Shown here: positions 36,742 through 45,784 of the stretch, piece after piece
Numbering within the stretch: the first letter of the stretch is position 1
How the letters are laid out: each line of letters begins with the position of its first letter
Origin: Bacteroidales bacterium
GTDB lineage: Bacteria; Bacteroidota; Bacteroidia; Bacteroidales; TTA-H9
Direction: 5' to 3'
Assembly (NCBI GenBank): GCA_030656615.1
Contig: JAUSOY010000043.1
Span: 54,968 to 118,967 of the forward strand
DNA: 64,000 bases
Program-made: the position numbers and the translations under genes
The notes under the pieces: model-generated
The model's database searches: none
The model's input: only the letters and a program-made list of their open reading frames with translations
What the model was told of the DNA's origin: nothing

Positions 36742-37557
36742 TTAATCTGAAATAATTCCCGAGGAAAGGAATATCTCATGCACCATTTCACCGCGCATCC
36801 TCATAAATTCCGGGCTGGCATCACCTTCCATTTCAATATTCAACACAAAGGCAATTATATTGTCTCCCTTTTCCAGATAACCCACAAGCCAACCGATACT
36901 TTTTCCATCCTGATATGACAATCCGGTCTTTCCGCGCAATTGATATGTTGAGGTTGAATCGATCAGCATCATTTTTCTTACCACGGTCTGACTGTGCTCC
37001 GAAAACAGCAAAGTACCTGCCGCCAATTGACGTATAAAATCCAATTGTTGCAAAGGAGTAATTCTCGAACCTCCCTTAAGCCAGAAATCATCAAGATTTG
37101 ATTTCTTAATGTCCATTACTCCATACTGAGCCTTATTGACATACAAAACCATGGTATTATAACCAATGCGACGAGCGATTTCCTGATAATACGGAACACA
37201 GGAAATTTGGAAGGCTTTAATCATTTCCATATCGCAATTGCACTCCTGCCGATTATACGGCTCGCCTGAGTATGGTATAATAAAATGTTCATCTTTTGCC
37301 AGACCAATTTCCAGAGCAATCAAGGAATTAAGAATTTTAAAGGTGGAAGCGGGTAAAAATGAAAGTCTGGATCGTTCCGAATTATTAATCATGATCTCAG
37401 CACTTTTTAAATCGTAAGACACGAAACATCCAATAACACCATTTTTTTTAAACACACTATCTGTGATACTTATATCAGGATTTTGTGCCTGCGATACGGA
37501 TAAAAAAGTGACAAAAACTAAAAGAGGTAACAGAAACTGAGGAATACTTTTCATCAT
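36742..37557 (-). CDS. Class D (OXA-like) beta-lactamase homologue
   Basis: A 271-residue exported protein (signal peptide about 1-24, ending SQAQ). Class D landmarks are in order: LPASTFKI with Ser71 and Lys74, QISCVPYYQEIARRIG (SxV motif, here SCV), QYGVMDI where YGN is usual (Asn to Val), DDFWLKGG (the Trp that stabilises the carboxylated Lys), and RGKTGLS with Lys210-Thr-Gly, then a SIGWLVGYLE strand. The catalytic set is therefore intact apart from the YGN change. It may confer beta-lactam resistance or be a penicillin-recognising relative. It sits between pdxH and a hypothetical gene, with no mobile element near, so it looks like a resident gene. Confidence 0.88.
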   Translation of the reverse strand: MMKSIPQFLLPLLVFVTFLSVSQAQNPDISITDSVFKKNGVIGCFVSYDLKSAEIMINNSERSRLSFLPASTFKILNSLIALEIGLAKDEHFIIPYSGEPYNRQECNCDMEMIKAFQISCVPYYQEIARRIGYNTMVLYVNKAQYGVMDIKKSNLDDFWLKGGSRITPLQQLDFIRQLAAGTLLFSEHSQTVVRKMMLIDSTSTYQLRGKTGLSYQDGKSIGWLVGYLEKGDNIIAFVLNIEMEGDASPEFMRMRGEMVHEIFLSSGIISD

Positions 37558-37585
37558 AAATTATTTTAAATAACAAGATCAGGGA

Positions 37586-38518
37586 CTATTTGCCTTGAAA
37601 GGATCTGGAAATCAATAACTGATCAATTTCAAATATTGGCTTCCCATTTCTATAGGAACGTACACGACAATAAACACTTTGTCCTGGAGTGAATCCTTTG
37701 TACTTTAATCCCATCACCGGAACATTATAAAAATTTTCTTCAGCATCCTTTACACGTATAAACCGTTTGAATCCTCGTAAAATGTCATGATCTTCAACAA
37801 TTGAATCATATCTAAAAGGGTATACCATTGAAGGTTGATACATTGGATGAATGGGCTCTAATTGGATTCCCTGGTTGCGTTTGCTATAGCAGGCCATCAT
37901 ATCTGTCAGGGATCCGGGCTTGAATTGATTCGGAAGAAAATAACGAAAAGACAGAAATGCAAATCGTAGTTTTTGATAGTGGAAAACGTGATAGGCCTCC
38001 GTTTCAGAAATCCGGAATACCCCCGCACAACGAAACAGCAATATCAAGCCATGATCATCTGAAGCATCCCGGTGAACATCAGAACTATCTGTTACCAGTT
38101 TTATCTGCCCTTTTCGAATAGAATGAACCCTGCAAGATATGTATTCGTTTTCAAACTTGCCCGGCATCACCACCAAATGAATATCCGATGAAGAATCTTT
38201 GATAGCAATGGCGGTAAACTCACATTCATTGTCTGAAAAAAGCTGCCTTTCAAGAATATTAAATTCATAAGACTTACCAATAGAATAAACCGGATGCATG
38301 GGCTCGAGAAAAACTTTTCCATTACAGTTAATACGCGAAACTTTGCATTCCATCGGATGTCCGGTTTCTATACCATAATTACGGTAATACTTTTCGGGAA
38401 GTAATGTTGAAAATCCATCAGGACCGTCCAAAAGGTAGCATGGCTGTCCATCAGGCAAAGAACGAAGGCCTCTTACCCAAAAACGCTCCACATCGCCTTC
38501 ATGTAATTTCATATTCAA
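37586..38518 (-). CDS. Hypothetical protein with an internal duplication (OB/S1-like repeats suspected)
   Basis: A 310-residue protein with no signal peptide or membrane helix; not recognised as a named family. It seems built as two similar halves. One repeat element is GKVFLEPMHPVYSIGKSYEF in the first half against GIQLEPIHPMYQPSMVYPF in the second. Another is CRVHSIRKGQIKLV against CRVRSYRNGKPIFEI, with a related CKVSRINCNGKVFLEP before the first. The C-[KR]-V-x6-GK-x2-F/L pattern recalls beta-rich OB or S1 modules. It heads the three-gene minus-strand set with the class D enzyme (28-base gap) and pdxH. A nucleic acid or ligand binding role is speculation. Confidence 0.6.
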   Translation of the reverse strand: MNMKLHEGDVERFWVRGLRSLPDGQPCYLLDGPDGFSTLLPEKYYRNYGIETGHPMECKVSRINCNGKVFLEPMHPVYSIGKSYEFNILERQLFSDNECEFTAIAIKDSSSDIHLVVMPGKFENEYISCRVHSIRKGQIKLVTDSSDVHRDASDDHGLILLFRCAGVFRISETEAYHVFHYQKLRFAFLSFRYFLPNQFKPGSLTDMMACYSKRNQGIQLEPIHPMYQPSMVYPFRYDSIVEDHDILRGFKRFIRVKDAEENFYNVPVMGLKYKGFTPGQSVYCRVRSYRNGKPIFEIDQLLISRSFQGK

Positions 38519-38565
38519 TAATATATTTCAAAAGTACAGCCGAAAAATGGTTATTGCAATCCAAA

Positions 38566-38598
38566 TTTGCCAACAGGCATGAAGTATTATTATCTTTG
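38566..38598 (+). promoter_or_regulatory. Bacteroidota-type promoter for elbB
   Basis: TTTG at 38566-38569 and TATCTTTG at 38591-38598, 21 bases apart, match the -33/-7 pair TTTG and TAnnTTTG. The ATG of elbB is 68 bases downstream. This is the best two-part promoter match read in the window. Confidence 0.55.
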
Positions 38599-38666
38599 AA
38601 TCATATACACCGCCTAATAAATTATTAATCAAAGGCCGATCAAACCTTGTTAAAAAAGTTAAGAAC

Positions 38667-39317
38667 ATGAAAAAAATTGCAATAGTACTTGCCGGATGCG
38701 GAGTATTTGACGGAGCTGAAATTCACGAAGCGGTATTGAGTATGTTGGCAATACAGAAACAGGGAGCCGAGTTTCAACTATTCGCACCTGACATAGCTCA
38801 GTCCCACGTAATCAATCATTTAAGCGGCGAAATAATGACTGAAGAACGAAATGTATTAATAGAATCAGCACGTATTGCAAGAGGTAACATAAAAGCTCTT
38901 AGCATGTACAATGCTGCAGAATTCGACGCATTAATTTTTCCTGGTGGCTTTGGTGTGGCTAAAAACCTTTGCAATTTTGCATTCAAGGGTAGTTCAATGG
39001 AAGTTCTTCCAGAAGTTATAAATTCCATTCAGGAAACTCATCAAATGAATAAACCCATTGGGGCTATGTGTATTTCACCGGTTATCATTGCAAAACTATT
39101 ACCAGGAACTGAATTAACCATTGGAAATGATGTAGAAACTTCCGTATTAGTTGAAGAATTAGGTGGAAAACACAAGATTGCAAACTTTACAGAGGTGATT
39201 TCTGATAAAAAGAATAAAATATTTACGACTCCATGTTATATGTTACAGGCCAATTTAGTGCAGATTGCAAAGGGTACAGAGAATTTGATTTCAAAAGTCA
39301 TAGAGGCTTGTATATAA
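38667..39317 (+). CDS. elbB: ElbB-type glyoxalase / DJ-1-PfpI superfamily protein
   Basis: A 216-residue cytoplasmic protein of the class I glutamine amidotransferase-like superfamily. The N-terminal KKIAIVLAGCGVFDGAEIHEAV, the FDALIFPGGFGVAKNLCNFA segment and the nucleophile elbow IGAMCISP (Cys135) match the ElbB (isoprenoid biosynthesis associated, glyoxalase-like) group. Its name comes from an effect on isoprenoid production in E. coli, and glyoxalase activity has been shown for relatives; the physiological role is unclear. A two-part promoter lies upstream and a hairpin 6 bases after the stop, so it is monocistronic. Confidence 0.88.
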   Translation: MKKIAIVLAGCGVFDGAEIHEAVLSMLAIQKQGAEFQLFAPDIAQSHVINHLSGEIMTEERNVLIESARIARGNIKALSMYNAAEFDALIFPGGFGVAKNLCNFAFKGSSMEVLPEVINSIQETHQMNKPIGAMCISPVIIAKLLPGTELTIGNDVETSVLVEELGGKHKIANFTEVISDKKNKIFTTPCYMLQANLVQIAKGTENLISKVIEACI

Positions 39318-39322
39318 TAAGA

Positions 39323-39348
39323 ATACCCTCCGGAAAACCGGAGGGTAT
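39323..39348 (+). terminator. Hairpin terminator after elbB
   Basis: A perfect 11-bp GC-rich stem (39323-39333 with 39338-39348) with an AAAA loop, 5 bases past the elbB stop. The T-tract after it is poor, so efficiency is uncertain. Confidence 0.65.
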
Positions 39349-39926
39349 CTGCGTTACCAAACTCAAAAAAAAATCCCCTCAATGATAAAACTGGCCTTTT
39401 GCCGGTATCCAACCTCCGTCGAATCCGGCAATTACTATTGGTTTCACAAATGTAACCGCTCAAAATGACGTATAAAAAGCGAAATTTCCGGATAATAGAA
39501 GCCACAACGGGGATAAACGTTAAACTTGTTGAAGCAATCGTTAGCATAAATTACATATTCGCCAAATTAGGAATTTTGTAATTTATATTGATTCTAAAAA
39601 AACCAATTTAAAATCTGATTTTAAGTTTTTTATGTAATTATTTACATATGTGTAATTTCATCGATTACTTATATTTACAATAAATAACACACAATACCGT
39701 ATTAAATATTGTAAAGTCCATAAAAACAGGCATCAAGCCCTAAACATCCCTAACTCCATAAACGTAAGAAAAGACTTAACAAGGTGATTTAACCAATTGG
39801 TTAATTTGTTATTATTCTCTTTTTCAGGTTTTTACATAAGTCTTTTAGGTTTTTTAACAGTTTTTTTTTGGAAAATGATTCAATAAGTATTTTCTTTGCA
39901 CCCTGTTTAACCATAAAAGTAGAATT
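39349..39926 (+). other. Long AT-rich regulatory gap before acpP
   Basis: About 580 bases without a credible gene; a 103-codon minus-strand frame reaching into elbB was judged spurious. It contains a 7-bp inverted repeat with a 4-base centre (39631-39648), a perfect 16-bp palindrome (39789-39804), T-rich tracts and a weak -7-like TTTCTTTG about 20 bases before the acpP start region. The length and palindromes suggest regulated transcription of the fatty acid genes. Confidence 0.55.
39789..39804. promoter_or_regulatory. Perfect 16-bp palindrome, candidate operator upstream of acpP
   Basis: TTAACCAATTGGTTAA reads the same on both strands and lies 122 bases before the acpP ATG. Such a site would suit a dimeric helix-turn-helix repressor. 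No regulator gene is adjacent, so the protein is unknown. Confidence 0.5.
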
Positions 39927-40166
39927 ATGTCAGACATTGCAACCAGAGTAAAAGCTATCATTGTTGATAAGCTTGGTGTAGATGAAAACGAAGTTACCCC
40001 CGAAGCTAGCTTTACCAATGATCTCGGTGCCGATTCCCTCGACACGGTTGAACTCATCATGGAATTCGAGAAAGAATTCAATATTGCTATTCCGGATGAT
40101 CAAGCTGAAAAAATCAGCACCGTTGGCGATGCGATTGCTTACATTGAAAACAATGTAAAAGAGTAA
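39927..40166 (+). CDS. acpP: Acyl carrier protein
   Basis: Small acidic carrier of growing acyl chains in type II fatty acid synthesis. The 79-residue protein has the [19 protein letters not shown] signature, with Ser37 as the phosphopantetheine site, and a typical four-helix pattern. It is followed after 26 bases by fabF and then rnc, the conserved acpP-fabF-rnc order. Confidence 0.98.
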   Translation: MSDIATRVKAIIVDKLGVDENEVTPEASFTNDLGADSLDTVELIMEFEKEFNIAIPDDQAEKISTVGDAIAYIENNVKE

Positions 40167-40192
40167 ATTATTTCACTTTTTTTGGTTCTCTA

Positions 40193-41446
40193 ATGAAATT
40201 GAAAAGAGTTGTAGTAACCGGCCTAGGAGCTCTAACTCCAATAGGAAATGACGTTCCGACTTTATGGAACAATTTGCTTAATGGAGTTAGTGGCGCCGAA
40301 GCTATTACACGTTTTGACGCATCAAAGTTCAAAACTCGCTTCGCCTGTGAAGTCAAAGATTATGATCCTCTCCAGTTTTTCGATCGTAAAGAGGCCCGTA
40401 AATATGACTTATTTTGCCAATATGGTATTATCGCTGCTGATCAGGCAATTGCCGACAGCGGGCTTGATCTTACTAAGATCGACCTCGACAGGGTTGGTGT
40501 AATTTGGGCATCCGGTATTGGCGGATTGGTAACTTTTCTAGAAGAATTGGGCAATTTTCATCGTGGAGATGGTACTCCCCGATTCAGCCCGTTTTTCATT
40601 CCTAAAATGATAGCCGATATCGCCGCTGGCCATATTTCTATCAAATACGGATTCAGAGGACCCAATTTCGCAACGGTATCGGCCTGCGCATCTGCAGCAA
40701 ATTCTTTAATCGACGCATACAATTACATCCGCTTAGGGAAAGCAAACGTATTTGTTACCGGAGGTTCTGAAGCAGCTGTTAATGAAGCCGGCATTGGTGG
40801 ATTCAATGCCATGCACGCACTTTCCACCCGCAACGATGATTTTAAAACAGCCTCTCGTCCTTTTGATAAGGATCGTGATGGTTTCGTTTTAGGAGAAGGT
40901 GGATGCGGCTTAATCTTTGAAGAATTAGAACATGCCCTTGCCAGGGGCGCACATATTTATTGTGAAGTGGGTGGCGCAGGTTTATCTGCTGATGCCAATC
41001 ACATTACATCGCCTCATCCCGAGGGAGCAGGCGCTTTACTTTCGATGAAATGGGCCGTTGAAGATGCCGGCTTACCACTTACAGCCGTTGATCATATCAA
41101 TACTCATGGTACTTCTACCCCGCTTGGTGATATCGCAGAACCCAGAGCCATTGTTAATCTTTTTGGGGAACATGCATATTCCATTAATATTAATGCAACA
41201 AAGTCGATGACCGGGCATCTTTTGGGTGCTGCCGGTGCTGTTGAAGCGCTTGCTGCTGTCTTAAGTATTAAAAACGACATCGTCCCTCCCACCATCAACC
41301 ACTTTACCGATGATCCTGAAATTGACAATAAACTCAATTTCACTTTCGGAAAAGCACAAAAAAGAACGATTAATGTTGCTATAAGCAATACTTTCGGTTT
41401 TGGGGGGCACAATGCAAGTATTTTGTTTAAGAAATATTCGGAATAA
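40193..41446 (+). CDS. fabF: Beta-ketoacyl-[acyl-carrier-protein] synthase II
   Basis: Condensing enzyme that elongates acyl-ACP with malonyl-ACP. The 417-residue thiolase-fold protein has the nucleophile in VSACASAANSLIDAY (Cys near residue 165), the first catalytic His in HINTHGTSTPLGD and the second in KSMTGHLLGAAGAVEA, and ends in SNTFGFGGHNASILFKK. This Cys-His-His set and the length mark FabF rather than FabH or FabB-like decarboxylases. It is cotranscribed with acpP and rnc; 8 bases separate its stop from the rnc start. Confidence 0.98.
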   Translation: MKLKRVVVTGLGALTPIGNDVPTLWNNLLNGVSGAEAITRFDASKFKTRFACEVKDYDPLQFFDRKEARKYDLFCQYGIIAADQAIADSGLDLTKIDLDRVGVIWASGIGGLVTFLEELGNFHRGDGTPRFSPFFIPKMIADIAAGHISIKYGFRGPNFATVSACASAANSLIDAYNYIRLGKANVFVTGGSEAAVNEAGIGGFNAMHALSTRNDDFKTASRPFDKDRDGFVLGEGGCGLIFEELEHALARGAHIYCEVGGAGLSADANHITSPHPEGAGALLSMKWAVEDAGLPLTAVDHINTHGTSTPLGDIAEPRAIVNLFGEHAYSININATKSMTGHLLGAAGAVEALAAVLSIKNDIVPPTINHFTDDPEIDNKLNFTFGKAQKRTINVAISNTFGFGGHNASILFKKYSE

Positions 41447-41454
41447 ATTACTGA

Positions 41455-42177
41455 ATGTTTTTATTTAAAAGACTGAGAATCCATTTCTCATCCGACAAAA
41501 AACTTTTCAAAATTGTAAAAAATATTTTCGGGTTTTATCCCGGAAATATTTTTTTGTATAAGCTGGCACTTCGGCATCGATCAGTATCCCAAACCTTTTC
41601 GAATGGTTTCAGAATCAGTAATGAACGTCTCGAATTTCTTGGCGATGCCATTCTCGATGCGGTTGTTGCTGACTATATGTTTAAAAAATATCCTTTAAGA
41701 GACGAAGGCTTCCTTACTGAAATGCGTAGCAAAGTCGTGAGCCGTCAGCAATTGAATAAGCTTTCTCAAAAATTAGGTCTTCAGGAATATATAATTACAA
41801 GTCCGGAAACAGGATCTTTTCATAAATCTGTTAATGGGGATGCCTTTGAAGCCTTTATAGGAGCAATGTATCTCGATAAAGGGTATAGCTTCTCAAAGAA
41901 AATCATCATCACCCGCCTTCTTGAAGTTCACTACGATATGGACAGCCTGGTTGAAACCAATTTCAACTATAAAAGCAGACTGATAGAATGGGGGCAAAAA
42001 GAAAAAAAGATTATTCAGTATAATCTGCTTGGCGAAACCGGAGTTGGACACAACAAACAGTACATTATTGAAGTCTGCCTTGATGGTGAAGCCCTAGCCC
42101 AGGCTCAGGATTTTTCGATCAAAGGTGCCGAACAACTGGCTTCCGAAAAAGCTTTCGCAAACCTTCCCATCGCCTAG
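41455..42177 (+). CDS. rnc: Ribonuclease III
   Basis: Double-strand-specific endoribonuclease for rRNA and mRNA processing. The catalytic domain (about residues 20-155) contains NERLEFLGDAILDAVVADYMFKKYP, with the Glu and Asp of the active site, and GDAFEAFIGAMYLDKG with the second acidic pair. The C-terminal double-stranded RNA-binding domain is about 165-238 (NYKSRLIEWGQKEKK ... GAEQLASEKAFANL). The start is 8 bases after the fabF stop. Confidence 0.97.
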   Translation: MFLFKRLRIHFSSDKKLFKIVKNIFGFYPGNIFLYKLALRHRSVSQTFSNGFRISNERLEFLGDAILDAVVADYMFKKYPLRDEGFLTEMRSKVVSRQQLNKLSQKLGLQEYIITSPETGSFHKSVNGDAFEAFIGAMYLDKGYSFSKKIIITRLLEVHYDMDSLVETNFNYKSRLIEWGQKEKKIIQYNLLGETGVGHNKQYIIEVCLDGEALAQAQDFSIKGAEQLASEKAFANLPIA

Positions 42178-42244
42178 TGCATTATTTATTCTTCAGGCTA
42201 TCTTAATTCTCACTAACTTTACTTTGAGAAAATAAAGCTTAAGT

Positions 42245-42709
42245 ATGAGAAGAAAAATGCATATTGATTTCAGTCCAGACGGTGAATACGAACTTATTGA
42301 AATATCTTCAAACCTGCCAGAATACAAACTTTGCTTCCACATCAATCAGCGTCTGAAGTGGAAACTCATACGGCTGGATGATATGACCATTGCTGAAGCG
42401 AAAAAAAAATCAACCCATTATTGTATCTTTTATTATCCTATGGATGAGTATACCGAGGTGTTTTTGATTGGCGATTCATGCGGTAATAAATCATTAATGG
42501 CTTCATACTATCTTATCATTAAAGGTACAATCCGAGAAAATAGCCGGGAAAAAATGATGGATATTCTTTCAAATACGGAAGGAATATTATCAACGAACCC
42601 AATATCCAAACCAGAAAATACAATAACTGATACAAAAACATCGGCAGCCTACCGAATCGAAAATATATTATTAGAACTTGAATATCATCTGCTTAACCTT
42701 TCAAAATAA
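42245..42709 (+). CDS. IPExxxVDY-family protein of unknown function
   Basis: A 154-residue protein without signal or membrane segment. The N-terminal part has LPEYKLCFHINQRLKWKL, resembling the motif for which the Bacteroidota IPExxxVDY family is named. A central beta region (THYCIFYYPMDEYTEVFLIGDSCGNKSL) and a C-terminal helix (YRIENILLELEYHL) follow. Members are usually found between rnc and pyk, as here, with 11 bases to pyk. Biochemical role unknown. Confidence 0.75.
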   Translation: MRRKMHIDFSPDGEYELIEISSNLPEYKLCFHINQRLKWKLIRLDDMTIAEAKKKSTHYCIFYYPMDEYTEVFLIGDSCGNKSLMASYYLIIKGTIRENSREKMMDILSNTEGILSTNPISKPENTITDTKTSAAYRIENILLELEYHLLNLSK

Positions 42710-42720
42710 TCATCAAGGAA

Positions 42721-44142
42721 ATGAGAACTAAAATTGTTGCCACCATTGGGCCAGCCTCGGAAAATGAATCCGTATTACGGCATATGATGATAGCCGGGGC
42801 CGATGTTTTTCGTTTCAATTTTTCTCATGGTGAGCATGATTGGCATTCCATGATGATCGACAAAATTCGTAAAATAGCTGAAGAAGAAGGTAAAAATATT
42901 GCCCTGATGGGCGATTTGCAAGGGCCTAAAATACGTATTGGCGAAGTTAAAAACGGGGAAATGTTTCTTAATGAAGGCGAAGAAATCAACATCTCCTGCC
43001 AAGAAAAAATTTCCGACGAAAACGGAATTTATATCAATCATACAAACCTTCCCTCCGAAGCTAAAATTGGTGAAGTAATTCTGATAAATGATGGGAAATT
43101 AAAACTCCGCATTACATCCATTCATCCAATCGATGGCTTAAAAGCAATGGTTGAAATAGGTGGTTTCCTATCCTCTCGTAAAGGTGTTAACTTACCGGAT
43201 ACATGCCTGAATGTTAAAAGCATGACCGACAAAGACCATCGAGATCTCGCATTTATCCTCCAGCACCAATTTGAGTGGTTGGCGCTCTCTTTTGTACGCA
43301 CATCCCAAGATATAAGCGAATTAAGAAAAGCGATTGCTAAAACCACCAAAAAACAATCACCAGCCATCATCGCAAAAATTGAAAAGCCCGAAGCCGTTAA
43401 AAACTTCGATAGTATTCTACGTGTATGTGATGGAATTATGATAGCCCGTGGCGATCTCGGCGTAGAAGTTCCTTTTGAGCTTCTACCGGTGATACAGAAA
43501 AGCATTATTCATAAAACAATTCCAACGGCAAAACCAGTCATCGTTGCCACCCAGATGCTTGAAGGTATGATGACCAATACCACGCCTTCACGGGCCGAAA
43601 TAAACGATGTAGCCAATTCAGTAATGGACGGTGCAGATGCATTGATGCTCAGTGGAGAAACTTCTTCTGGAAAATATCCCGGAGAAGCTGTTGCTGCCAT
43701 GGAAAGAATCATTCTCAAAACAGAAGAATATAAATCAATTTATCATAAATCCGTTACGGCACATCCCAGTGGGAGTAAGCGTTTTATATCCGACAACATT
43801 ATCAGTGCTGCTGTCGACCTAAGCAAATCCACAGCAGCCAAAGCCATCGTCATCCATACCTTTTCAGGTTATACCGCCCGTATGATAGCTGCCCACCGCC
43901 CTGAATCCCGCATCTTTATTTTTTCAGATAATCAAAAATTGCTGAACCGTCTGAATCTCCAATGGGGTATTGAAGGATGCTACTTTAAACATCCGGGAAT
44001 TACAGAAGAAAACTTTAGCGATTTTGAAAATATTCTTACCAAACATCATGTGGTTTCCGATGGCGATCTGGTCGTTCATGTATCTTCCGTACCCCCAACC
44101 CAAAAAGGGAAAAGCAATATGATATTGCTGCATAAAATATAA
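42721..44142 (+). CDS. pyk: Pyruvate kinase
   Basis: Last step of glycolysis: phosphoenolpyruvate plus ADP to pyruvate plus ATP. The start RTKIVATIGPASENESVLRHM, the substrate/metal loop VFRFNFSHGEH, the GDLQGPKIRIGE strand, the signature AIIAKIEKPEAVKNFDSILRVCDGIMIARGDLGVEVPFE with the catalytic Lys, and ATQMLEGMMTNTTPSRAEINDVANSVMDGADALMLSGETSSGKYP are all present. The C-terminal regulatory domain covers about 345-473. Length 473 fits the tetrameric enzyme. Confidence 0.98.
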   Translation: MRTKIVATIGPASENESVLRHMMIAGADVFRFNFSHGEHDWHSMMIDKIRKIAEEEGKNIALMGDLQGPKIRIGEVKNGEMFLNEGEEINISCQEKISDENGIYINHTNLPSEAKIGEVILINDGKLKLRITSIHPIDGLKAMVEIGGFLSSRKGVNLPDTCLNVKSMTDKDHRDLAFILQHQFEWLALSFVRTSQDISELRKAIAKTTKKQSPAIIAKIEKPEAVKNFDSILRVCDGIMIARGDLGVEVPFELLPVIQKSIIHKTIPTAKPVIVATQMLEGMMTNTTPSRAEINDVANSVMDGADALMLSGETSSGKYPGEAVAAMERIILKTEEYKSIYHKSVTAHPSGSKRFISDNIISAAVDLSKSTAAKAIVIHTFSGYTARMIAAHRPESRIFIFSDNQKLLNRLNLQWGIEGCYFKHPGITEENFSDFENILTKHHVVSDGDLVVHVSSVPPTQKGKSNMILLHKI

Positions 44143-44288
44143 AATCCATTCAACCTTTTAGTCCAGTATTTGTTACTGTTGCCGGAATGAATGAGTTGCC
44201 AGCTTATCTAATTTGCCACAAAAATGGCTGAAAATTCCTTAAAAATTAGTAAACTTGCAGTCTTTTTGTTGTCCTTCAAGTTAATACA

Positions 44289-45422
44289 ATGTTTCGTCAG
44301 AATATACGTAATACATTCATGAACAATATATTGCACGGTCTTGCAAAATCTATGTTGCTAGCCCTTATCATTTTTGGTATCAGTTTTTCGCTTATGGCAG
44401 AAGATGGCCATCATACTCCGGATACTACAAAAAAGAAATTTGATGCAGGTAAAATGATAATGGAACATATAGCCGATGCCCACGAATGGCATATTGCCAC
44501 CATTGGACATACGCATATTTCACTGCCTCTTCCGGTCATCCTTATTGACAATGGCAGCTTTCATGTATTTATGTCTTCCAAATTCCATCATGGCCTTGAG
44601 GCTTATAAAGACTTCAGGCTAATGACCGAAGGAGCTTACAAAGGAAAAATTGTAAAGATTGAAACCCTTGCCGATGGAACAGAAAGCATTTCGCCCGATT
44701 TGCCCCTTGATTTTTCGATTACAAAGAATGTCGCGGCCATTTTCTTTTCCGTTTTCCTGATGATCTGGATTTTTATGTCGGTGGCGGGTGCATATAAGAA
44801 AAATGCCGGTCATGCTCCCAAAGGAATGCAGTCCTTTCTTGAACCCATCATCATTTTTGTTCGTGACGACATTGCAAAATCTTCGATAGGCGAAAAAAAC
44901 TATGAAAAATACCTTCCCTATCTTCTTACGGTATTCTTTTTTATTTTCCTTAATAACCTATTAGGACTAGTACCCTTTCTTCCGGGAGGTGCAAATGTTA
45001 CGGGTAATATCGCAGTAACGCTGGTATTGGCCCTTTTTACTTTTGCAATTACAACCTTCAGTGGAAATAAAGCATACTGGCTTCATATTTTCAATGCTCC
45101 CGGTGTACCCTGGTGGTTAAAACTTCCAATTCCCTTATTGCCCATTGTTGAATTGCTGGGTATTTTTACAAAGCCATTCGTTCTAATGATTCGACTGTTT
45201 GCCAATATGGCCGCAGGGCACATCATCATACTGGCCTTTATGAGTCTGATCTTCATTTTTGGAAATATGCACGAAGGGATAGGTTTAGCTGTTTCTCCCA
45301 TTTCACTCGCTTTTTCAATATTCATGGGCTTGCTTGAGCTATTAGTTGCTTTTCTTCAGGCCTTTGTATTCACCCTATTATCGGCTATTTACTTTGGATT
45401 AGCCACCGAAGAACATCATTAA
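44289..45422 (+). CDS. atpB: ATP synthase F0 subunit a
   Basis: Membrane subunit forming the proton half-channels against the c-ring. The C-terminal part has multiple helices and the essential Arg in KPFVLMIRLFANMAAGHIII (near residue 300). Residues 1-150 are an N-terminal extension: a signal-like hydrophobic segment (ALIIFGISFSLMA) and a His-rich region (DGHHTPDTTKK, HEWHIATIGHTHISLPLPVILI) typical of Bacteroidota subunit a. A second in-frame ATG at 44319 could be the true start. A near-consensus -7 box TAAACTTG at 44250-44257 may be the operon promoter. It is first of atpB-E-F-H-A-G. Confidence 0.95.
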   Translation: MFRQNIRNTFMNNILHGLAKSMLLALIIFGISFSLMAEDGHHTPDTTKKKFDAGKMIMEHIADAHEWHIATIGHTHISLPLPVILIDNGSFHVFMSSKFHHGLEAYKDFRLMTEGAYKGKIVKIETLADGTESISPDLPLDFSITKNVAAIFFSVFLMIWIFMSVAGAYKKNAGHAPKGMQSFLEPIIIFVRDDIAKSSIGEKNYEKYLPYLLTVFFFIFLNNLLGLVPFLPGGANVTGNIAVTLVLALFTFAITTFSGNKAYWLHIFNAPGVPWWLKLPIPLLPIVELLGIFTKPFVLMIRLFANMAAGHIIILAFMSLIFIFGNMHEGIGLAVSPISLAFSIFMGLLELLVAFLQAFVFTLLSAIYFGLATEEHH

Positions 45423-45429
45423 TCTGTAA

Positions 45430-45711
<282 letters not shown>

Positions 45712-45724
45712 TGCATTACTTCTG

Positions 45725-45763
45725 CCTGCCGGTATGCGCGATTGGCCCATGCCGGCAGGTTTT
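45725..45763 (+). terminator. Intra-operon hairpin between atpE and atpF
   Basis: A 12-bp GC-rich stem (45725-45736 with 45748-45759, one G-U pair) with an 11-base loop, followed by TTTT. It sits 13 bases after the c-subunit stop and 25 before atpF. As atpF to atpG must still be expressed, it is more likely a partial terminator or an mRNA stabiliser. Confidence 0.68.
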
Positions 45764-45784
45764 ATCACTTAATTATTAAAAACG

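Noticed and set aside
39236..39547. 103-codon minus-strand frame downstream of elbB
   Set aside because: It covers the elbB terminator hairpin and the elbB 3' end, and its translation has no domain-like pattern.
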